The position numbers and the translations under genes are program-made. Shown one piece after another: positions 14,301 to 19,279 of a stretch of DNA of 19,279 nt. The notes below the pieces were generated by a model, which saw nothing but the letters and a program-made list of their open reading frames with translations, was not told the origin of the DNA and ran no database searches. Every line of letters starts with the position of its first letter. The stretch's first letter is position 1. Location: positions 1 to 19,279 of the forward strand of contig CAZOMM010000036.1 in assembly GCA_964581165.1 (NCBI GenBank). Reading direction: 5' to 3'. This DNA comes from CAZPAN01 sp964581165 (GTDB lineage Bacteria; Actinomycetota; Coriobacteriia; Coriobacteriales; CADBOM01).

Positions 14301-16457
14301 TTAGGAGTCTGCCCCCGCCGACAACAGCGTCTGTTCAGTCTCGGGCTTGTCATAAGACTTGCCATACTTTCTAGAGCTGGCAAGTGACATTACAACAGTA
14401 CCGCCGTTATGAGCTAGCGACGACATCTGCGGAGTGATAACACTAGCAATTCCAAGCGCAAGCAAAGCTGAGTTAATTGCCATGATCTGTGCAAAGGACG
14501 AGTCGAGGCGTTTCATGAGCTCATCAGCTATGATCTTTAGCCTGATGATGGCCTCGAGACTGCCAGAAGCTAGTGTGATGTCTGCTACCTCGCGGGCTAT
14601 TGCTGTACTTCCGCCCATGGCAATTCCTACGTCTGCAGCCGAAAGCGCAGGGGAATCGTTGATCCCATCTCCAACCATGGCCACGGTATGGCCCTCGGCT
14701 TTTAGCTTCTCAACATACTCATGCTTGCCCTCAGGTAGCATATTGGCTTCAAAGCGAGTGATGCCAGCCTGAGATGCAATCCTAGTTGCAGTTGCTTTGT
14801 TATCGCCAGTAAGCATCACGATGTTTTCAAAACCAAGCTTACGAAGCCTGCTTATGGCATCGGGAACTTCGTCCTTAAGCGGGTCATCGATTCCAATAAC
14901 ACCAACCAGCTCCCCATCTACTGCAAGATAGAGAACAGAAGAGCTATTGGCCTCATTTTGGATGCGCAAGCGCTGTTCGTCGCTTATCTCAACATGCTCG
15001 TCTTCGACAACAAAGTGCTCGCTACCAATAACAATCCTCTTGCCTTCGAGCGAAGACGCAATGCCGTGCGCCACTAGATATTCAACCTCGGCATGGCGCT
15101 CTCTGTGCTTAAGCCCCTGTTCGCTGGCTTCATTTACAACAGCACGTGCAACTGGGTGGGGGAAGTGCTCCTCAAGACATGCTGCATAGCGCAGCACCCT
15201 AGTTTGATCCCATCCCTCAAAGGCCAAAACGCAGCTCACCTTTGGCTCGGCATTAGTAAGAGTTCCAGTTTTGTCAAAGACTATAGTATCTGCTGAGGCT
15301 AGGGCTTCAAGGCTGCGAGAACCCTTAACAGTAAAGCCCTCATGGGCACTTTGACTCAGCGCGCTTAGAACAGCAATCGATCCAGTGAGCTTAAGTGCGC
15401 AGGAATAATCAACCATAAGAGCAGCCGAGGTCTTGATAAGGCTGCGAGTGCTAAGAGCCACTATTCCTGCTAGTAAAAAGTTCCAAGGCACGATCTTATT
15501 GGCAAGATTTTCACGCTTTGACTGCGCCTGTCCCTTTAACAGCTCGGATTGCTCAACCAAAGAGACTATCGAACGCAGTTTGGTGTTGCTAGCGCCCGCC
15601 CTAGCTCTAACTTGGATCTCGCCATCTTCTACAGCAGTGCCAGCAAAGACACCGTCTCCAACTGTGCGTTCTATCGCCAAGGGCTCGCCTGTGAGATTTG
15701 CCTGATTAACCATTGCGGTTCCAGAGATAACAGTTCCATCTACGCACACTGGCATGCCAGTTCTTATAACAACGACATCTCCCTCTGAAACTTCTTGGGC
15801 TAAGACCTGAACTTCCTCGCCGTTAACCAGCATATTCACCTTTTCGGGAATAGCCATAAGCGAGTAGATTAATTCGTTTTGTGATCTGGCCTGTGTATAT
15901 CTTTCGAGAGTCTCGCCAAGCTGAAGCAAAAACATAGTGTTAGATGCAGTTTTAAGATCGCCCTTGATAAACGAGATACCAACGGCGGCTGCGTCTAAGA
16001 CAGGAACATCCAGTCTGGCGTGCAAAAGCGAATCAAGCGCTGCCTTTAAAAATTTTAGGAATTTAAAGCTTGTCCAGACATATCTAATTGGAGCGGGAAG
16101 CAGATAGCGAGTTGCTAGATGAGAGCTAACAAGGCTTGCAATATCTGTTAACAGCGAGCTTGTTCGGGTGGCAAGCTGCATAGGATAACGCTCTTTTGCC
16201 TGCTCGATATCTGTGCACCCAATGGCTTCGATGGAACTTAGTAAAGATGAGCGCATTTCTTGTGTCGCTTTGTCGCTAGAAGCATCGCTGCCGTATTTGA
16301 TGGCAATGCTTCCAATTTTGGGGAAGACCTTTACTGAGCTAACCCCTTTGATCTCTCCGATTATGTCGGAGAGTGCATCAACGTCGCCATTTGGAATAGT
16401 TCCCGATAGAGAAATCCTTACTCTACCGGGAACCTCGTGTTCAATTTTGTATTTCAT
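14301..16457 (-). CDS. heavy-metal-type (P1B) cation-transporting P-type ATPase
   Basis: 718 residues. The N-terminal 85 have a heavy-metal-associated-like fold (EVPGRVRISL) without a CxxC metal site. The actuator has TGEP (256-259), the phosphorylation motif is DKTGTLT with D395, the nucleotide domain has HP (H434-P435), and TGDN (550-553) and GDGIND (596-601) complete the haloacid dehalogenase core. The transmembrane metal motif is S352-C353-A354 (VDYSCALKL) rather than CPC or SPC. LAHNGGTVVM near the C-terminus is also typical of this subgroup. The overall pattern is closest to CtpC-like exporters; the metal (Mn, Zn or other) cannot be read from sequence. It lies 15 bases after a small membrane-protein gene and has little ribosome binding site of its own. 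Confidence 0.9.
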   Translation of the reverse strand: MKYKIEHEVPGRVRISLSGTIPNGDVDALSDIIGEIKGVSSVKVFPKIGSIAIKYGSDASSDKATQEMRSSLLSSIEAIGCTDIEQAKERYPMQLATRTSSLLTDIASLVSSHLATRYLLPAPIRYVWTSFKFLKFLKAALDSLLHARLDVPVLDAAAVGISFIKGDLKTASNTMFLLQLGETLERYTQARSQNELIYSLMAIPEKVNMLVNGEEVQVLAQEVSEGDVVVIRTGMPVCVDGTVISGTAMVNQANLTGEPLAIERTVGDGVFAGTAVEDGEIQVRARAGASNTKLRSIVSLVEQSELLKGQAQSKRENLANKIVPWNFLLAGIVALSTRSLIKTSAALMVDYSCALKLTGSIAVLSALSQSAHEGFTVKGSRSLEALASADTIVFDKTGTLTNAEPKVSCVLAFEGWDQTRVLRYAACLEEHFPHPVARAVVNEASEQGLKHRERHAEVEYLVAHGIASSLEGKRIVIGSEHFVVEDEHVEISDEQRLRIQNEANSSSVLYLAVDGELVGVIGIDDPLKDEVPDAISRLRKLGFENIVMLTGDNKATATRIASQAGITRFEANMLPEGKHEYVEKLKAEGHTVAMVGDGINDSPALSAADVGIAMGGSTAIAREVADITLASGSLEAIIRLKIIADELMKRLDSSFAQIMAINSALLALGIASVITPQMSSLAHNGGTVVMSLASSRKYGKSYDKPETEQTLLSAGADS

Positions 16458-16472
16458 GATTGTTGCTTGGTT

Positions 16473-16766
16473 TTAATCTTCGGTTTTGGCCTCATCGTCG
16501 GCAGCTTCTGTGTTCTGGTCTGCAGTATCGGCCTCTGCTTCTTCGAGCTTCACCTTATTAAAGTAGCTGGCCTCAGATACCAAATCGTCAACCTGCACTC
16601 TTGCCTGCTCAACCATTCCCTCATAGCCAGACCTGGCCCTCATCCCAGCTGCCAAGCCCTTGACTGCAACCTTTCTTGCAGCACCGCTGCTAACGGCCTT
16701 TACGCCAAGCGAGCCAATAAGAACGCCTAGCCCCATCAAAATCCCATATTGTGCGTTTTTATTCAT
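16473..16766 (-). CDS. small membrane protein, probable P-type ATPase partner (PacL/DUF6110-like)
   Basis: 97 residues with an AAGGAG six bases before the ATG. Residues about 6-28 form one membrane helix (YGILMGLGVLIGSLGVKAV). A basic amphipathic stretch follows (ARKVAVKGLAAGMRAR), then a helix with E/Q (GMVEQARVQVDDLVSEA), and an acidic tail at 74-97. The layout and the position directly before a metal ATPase match mycobacterial PacL (DUF1490) proteins, which cluster with CtpC-type pumps and carry a metal-binding tail. The tail here has Asp/Glu and no His. I recall DUF6110 proteins of Firmicutes with the same layout. The assignment rests on architecture and context, not on a search. Confidence 0.65.
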   Translation of the reverse strand: MNKNAQYGILMGLGVLIGSLGVKAVSSGAARKVAVKGLAAGMRARSGYEGMVEQARVQVDDLVSEASYFNKVKLEEAEADTADQNTEAADDEAKTED

Positions 16767-17084
16767 GAAGAACTCCTTTCTATAGTTTTCTCAAGCCTGT
16801 TCGAGCTTGTTGGGACCTGTTTAATCTTGTCAGAACTTGAGATTAGAACCCCGTATAAGGCCCGAAAACTGAATTAGCTATAACGGACTGGCCGACAAGC
16901 TAACTCGTAATGCTAACTATAACGAACTAACCGTAACGTGATAACAATAAAGAAACAACAGTTACGAGGCCATAAAATCAAGTCAACAACAACAGAAACA
17001 ACAGAAACAAGAACATAGAATCAAGTCAGCAAACGAATCAAGTCAGCAAACTTAAGCCCATATTCACGCTCTTTTATATGATGA
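16767..17084. repeat. repeat-rich intergenic region between divergent genes
   Basis: No gene is supported here. A 20-bp unit occurs at 16796 and 16816 (cctgttcgagcttgttggga). ctataacgRact recurs near 16879 and 16917. An exact 17-bp duplication, gaatcaagtcagcaaac, occurs at 17018-17034 and 17035-17051, preceded by a decayed copy near 16976. The promoters of the metal operon (-) and of the small peptide gene (+) must lie here. Confidence 0.7.
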
Positions 17085-17093
17085 TGCTTTAAT
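17085..17093 (+). promoter_or_regulatory. extended -10 promoter of the small peptide gene
   Basis: TG-C-TTTAAT (17085-17093) would start transcription near 17100, giving a 40-base leader before the GTG at 17141. No good -35 is seen. Confidence 0.4.
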
Positions 17094-17111
17094 AACTAAA
17101 CTAAACTGCTT

Positions 17112-17123
17112 TAACAATTGTTA
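17112..17123. promoter_or_regulatory. 12-bp palindrome, possible operator
   Basis: taacaattgtta is a perfect 12-bp palindrome just downstream of the predicted transcription start and just before the ribosome binding site. A dimeric repressor could bind it, but AT-rich palindromes of this size also occur by chance. Confidence 0.3.
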
Positions 17124-17140
17124 GAGGTAAGGAGGAGTCC

Positions 17141-17221
17141 GTGAAGATGCATAAGTTTTGGGCCTGGGCAGGTCTTTTCTGTGCGATTATGACAATTTAT
17201 ACGGGCTACAAACGTAAGTAA
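17141..17221 (+). CDS. 26-residue small membrane protein
   Basis: A GTG start (17141) follows TAAGGAGG (17128-17135) by five bases, the strongest ribosome binding site in the window; an ATG two codons later at 17147 is the alternative. The peptide begins with a short basic/polar end (KMHKF), then has one hydrophobic helix (WAWAGLFCAIMTIYTGY) and ends KRK before TAA, so it should sit in the membrane with both ends positively charged. It resembles short proteins I recall as DUF6219, but that is from memory. It is followed by 131 repeat-rich bases and purD on the same strand. The function is unknown. Confidence 0.68.
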   Translation: MKMHKFWAWAGLFCAIMTIYTGYKRK

Positions 17222-17320
17222 GCCAAAAGGCTGAAGGACTGAAAACTGAAAGGCCAAAAGGCCAAAAAGCCAAAAGGCTAAAAGGGCCTAAGAAAGGGCC
17301 TAGCAAGAAGGGCCTACCAA
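17222..17320. repeat. 8-10-bp low-complexity tandem array before purD
   Basis: Degenerate copies of aggccaaaa run from the peptide stop to about 17255-17282. They then change into agggcctaag-type units (17283, 17297, 17310). It forms most of the purD leader; the purD ribosome binding site lies just outside it. Confidence 0.8.
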
Positions 17321-17352
17321 TAAAAGCCCCACCGAAGTCAAAGGAGACATGT

Positions 17353-18708
17353 ATGAACGTTTTGGTTCTTGGAAGCGGAGGCAGGGAGCATGCCATTGTA
17401 AAGGCTGTGGCTGCATCCCCAAAGGTTGATAAGGTCTTTGCTGCGCTTGGAAATGGCGGAACGGCTCTAGATGCTCAAAACCTAGATCTAGATCAGATGG
17501 ATGGACAGGCTGTTGCTGCTTACTGCAAGGACAATGCAATCGATCTCGTGGTCATAGGTCCAGAGGCTCCGCTGGTTGCCGGGGTTGGCGATGTCCTCCG
17601 CGATGCAGGCCTTACGGTCTTTGGGCCAGGTGCTGCAGCCGCGCAGCTCGAAGGATCCAAGACTTTCTCCAAAGACTTAATGAAAGAGGCCGGAATTCCC
17701 ACTGCGGCTTATGGCTCGTTTACAGACGAGGCCTCTGCTCTTGCATATCTAGACGAGGTTGGAGCACCCATTGTTGTTAAGGCCGATGGCCTAGCTGCAG
17801 GCAAGGGTGTTGTTGTGGCAATGGATATGGATGAGGCTCGCGAAGCTGTTAAACAGTGCTTTGATGGTAGATTTGGCGATGCTGGTGCCACTGTTGTAAT
17901 TGAGGAGCGACTTGTTGGACCCGAGTGCTCCCTGCTTGCCTTTGCTGATGGAAAAATAGTGCGCCCAATGGATACAGCCCAAGATCATAAGCGTGCTTTA
18001 GAGGGCGACCTCGGCCCCAACACTGGTGGCATGGGGGTCTATTCTCCGGTGCCTATTGTTAGTAAGGCCGAGCACGCCGAGATGGTTTCGATCTTAGAGC
18101 GTACCATCGAGGCGCTAAAACAGCGCGGCATTGAATACACAGGCGTTTTATATGGCGGCTTTATTCTTACAGCTGAGGGTCCTAAGGTGTTGGAGTTTAA
18201 TGCCCGCTTTGGTGATCCCGAGACTCAGGTGCTGCTTCCAAGGCTTCGCACCGACTTAGTAGATGTGATGATTGCCTGCGACAAGGGGCAGCTCGATTCG
18301 ATTGAACTCGAGTGGGATGAGCAATGGGCCGTCTGCGTTGTGATTGCTTCTGATGGATATCCCGGATCTTATGAGAAGGGCTACGAGATCACAGGTATTA
18401 AGGAGGCCGAGGCCCTAGATGGCGTAACTGTTTATCATGCTGGCACCAAGCTAGATGCCGACAATGCCGGTAGCGCTGACGGCGGCGACGACGGCGGTAG
18501 CGCTGATGACGGCTGCGGCAACGCCAGCGGCAAGCTTGTTACAAATGGCGGCCGCGTGCTTAATGTAACTGCTCTTGGAGATGATTTTGCAAGTGCTAGG
18601 GATCTCGCTTACAAGGCAGTAGAGATGATCAAGTTTGAGGGCGCAAGATATCGCAGCGACATAGGAGCTCGTGCGATGCGAGGCCGTGATGCTTGGGAGA
18701 TTGTCTAA
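17353..18708 (+). CDS. purD: phosphoribosylamine--glycine ligase
   Basis: 451 residues; AAAGGAG lies six bases before the ATG. It makes glycinamide ribonucleotide from phosphoribosylamine, glycine and ATP in purine synthesis. The N-terminal GSGGREHAI, the ATP-grasp VVKADGLAAGKGV, the block LGPNTGGMGVYSP, and LEFNARFGDPE for metal/ATP binding are all present. The C-terminal TNGGRVLNVTALGDD and ARYRSDIG are also intact. Typical length is about 420-430. The excess is an insertion at residues about 373-398, a duplicated Gly/Ser/Ala/Asp nonapeptide, in the loop between HAGT and TNGGR. PurD supplies purines from glycine, itself tied to C1 folates, though the genes are 10 kb from the C1 cluster. The Nudix gene overlaps its stop. 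Confidence 0.96.
   Translation: MNVLVLGSGGREHAIVKAVAASPKVDKVFAALGNGGTALDAQNLDLDQMDGQAVAAYCKDNAIDLVVIGPEAPLVAGVGDVLRDAGLTVFGPGAAAAQLEGSKTFSKDLMKEAGIPTAAYGSFTDEASALAYLDEVGAPIVVKADGLAAGKGVVVAMDMDEAREAVKQCFDGRFGDAGATVVIEERLVGPECSLLAFADGKIVRPMDTAQDHKRALEGDLGPNTGGMGVYSPVPIVSKAEHAEMVSILERTIEALKQRGIEYTGVLYGGFILTAEGPKVLEFNARFGDPETQVLLPRLRTDLVDVMIACDKGQLDSIELEWDEQWAVCVVIASDGYPGSYEKGYEITGIKEAEALDGVTVYHAGTKLDADNAGSADGGDDGGSADDGCGNASGKLVTNGGRVLNVTALGDDFASARDLAYKAVEMIKFEGARYRSDIGARAMRGRDAWEIV
18469..18522 (+). repeat. 27-bp in-frame tandem duplication within purD
   Basis: Units 18469-18495 and 18496-18522 both begin ggtagcgctga and encode GSADGGDDG and GSADDGCGN. The copies have diverged in the second half. 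The insert lies in a surface loop. Confidence 0.85.
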
Positions 18709-19279
18709 TGGATGCAGCTGCTTTGGAGGAGTTTTCGGATGAGGAGTTCCCAGAGGAGTTTTCGTGGGAGCTTCCAGGGGATTTTTCAGAGGAATTTCCA
18801 GAACTTGCAGACACTATAAAGCAATCCACAAGAGCCTACGATGGTCGCTTTGCCAAGGTGGATCTGCTAGACGTTGTTACTCCCGATGGCAAAGCTAGTC
18901 AAAGAGAGGTACTCAGGCATCCTGGTGCAGTTTGCTTGATCGTGCTTTCAGAAGATGCTTCGCAGATTTTGCTAGAAAGGCAGTATCGTGTGGCCATCGA
19001 CAAGGTAATCATTGAGATCCCGGCTGGAAAAATCGATCCAGGCGAGGAACCCAGCGAGGCGGCTGTTAGAGAGTTGCGCGAAGAAACTGGTTTTGCTGCG
19101 GCTGCTGTTGAACACCTAATAGACATGGTTCCGGCTGTGGGATACAGCGACGAGATCCTCCACTTCTTTAAAGCTCAGAATTTAACGAGTACAGAGCGCG
19201 ACTTAGACGAAGGCGAGTTCATCGACACATTTTGGATGGATGTCGATGAATTTTGCAATATGGCAACAAATGGCGAGAT
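18708..19279 (+). CDS. Nudix hydrolase, probable ADP-ribose pyrophosphatase (3' end outside the window)
   Basis: 190 codons are visible and the frame is open to the window edge. The ATG overlaps the purD stop by one base (TAATG), so translation is coupled. The Nudix box fits exactly: G107, E113, then R121-E122-L-R-E-E-T-G-F129, the metal-binding GX5EX7REUXEEXGU. Upstream LERQYRVAIDKVIIEIPAGK is typical of the ADP-ribose/NDP-sugar pyrophosphatase subgroup, which cleaves ADP-ribose to AMP and ribose 5-phosphate. The normal fold begins near residue 34 (LADTIKQSTRAYDG). Residues 7-33 are an added acidic repeat, EEFSDEEFP / EEFSWELPG / DFSEEFPEL. The ribosome binding site is not obvious. Confidence 0.88.
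   Translation, partial: MDAAALEEFSDEEFPEEFSWELPGDFSEEFPELADTIKQSTRAYDGRFAKVDLLDVVTPDGKASQREVLRHPGAVCLIVLSEDASQILLERQYRVAIDKVIIEIPAGKIDPGEEPSEAAVRELREETGFAAAAVEHLIDMVPAVGYSDEILHFFKAQNLTSTERDLDEGEFIDTFWMDVDEFCNMATNGE
18726..18806 (+). repeat. 27-bp in-frame triplicate at the Nudix N-terminus
   Basis: Three 27-bp units (18726, 18753, 18780) encode the acidic nonapeptides at residues 7-33. The first two share gaggagttttcg exactly. The unit length equals that of the purD insert 230 bases upstream, but the sequence differs. Confidence 0.8.

Overview
The window is 19.3 kb of chromosome-like bacterial DNA of moderate GC. The 100 N's at 9083-9182 mark a scaffold join. The gene content (a folate-linked C1 cluster with a MetF-MetV fusion, a PRC-barrel protein, and a heavy-metal P-type ATPase with a PacL/DUF6110-like small partner) suggests an anaerobic actinobacterium of the Coriobacteriia/Eggerthellaceae type. 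That placement is inferred from family knowledge and was not tested by any search. I see no transposase, integrase, CRISPR array, rRNA or tRNA.

Layout. 83-910: a SAM-dependent methyltransferase (+). 1269-2861: a methylenetetrahydrofolate reductase fused to a MetV-type zinc-ribbon domain (+). A strong bidirectional terminator at 2952-2993 separates it from a convergent minus-strand group, read fhs, fchA, folD, then acsE-like methyltransferase (7371 down to 3210). Together these five proteins can interconvert methyl-THF and formate. The last one would exchange the methyl group with a corrinoid protein that is not in the window. No CO dehydrogenase/acetyl-CoA synthase gene is present, so the cluster could serve acetogenesis, methyl-group (O-demethylation) oxidation or general C1 supply. 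FolD lacks the Lys and Gln needed for cyclohydrolase activity, which would make the adjacent FchA essential.

7741-8448 is a PRC-barrel protein (+). It converges on a minus-strand pair: a patatin-like lipase followed by a gap-broken, tail-anchored protein. 10472-14154 holds a GNAT acetyltransferase overlapping by 4 bp a DinG-type exonuclease-helicase. 14301-16766 (minus) is a two-gene metal-transport operon: a small membrane partner, then a P1B-type ATPase. 17141-17221 is a 26-residue membrane peptide gene with a very strong ribosome binding site. purD (17353-18708) and an overlapping Nudix hydrolase that runs off the end close the window.

The most unusual property is not a gene. Almost every gene boundary carries its own short tandem duplication, with a unit length (10 to 35 bp) and sequence specific to that locus. 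Three coding regions contain in-frame versions: a pentapeptide array in DinG, a 9-residue duplication in PurD, and a 9-residue triplication at the N-terminus of the Nudix protein. The units differ between loci, which points to a genome-wide tendency to local tandem duplication rather than one mobile repeat. A separate dispersed element of about 48 bp occurs twice, each time just downstream of a gene and in that gene's orientation.
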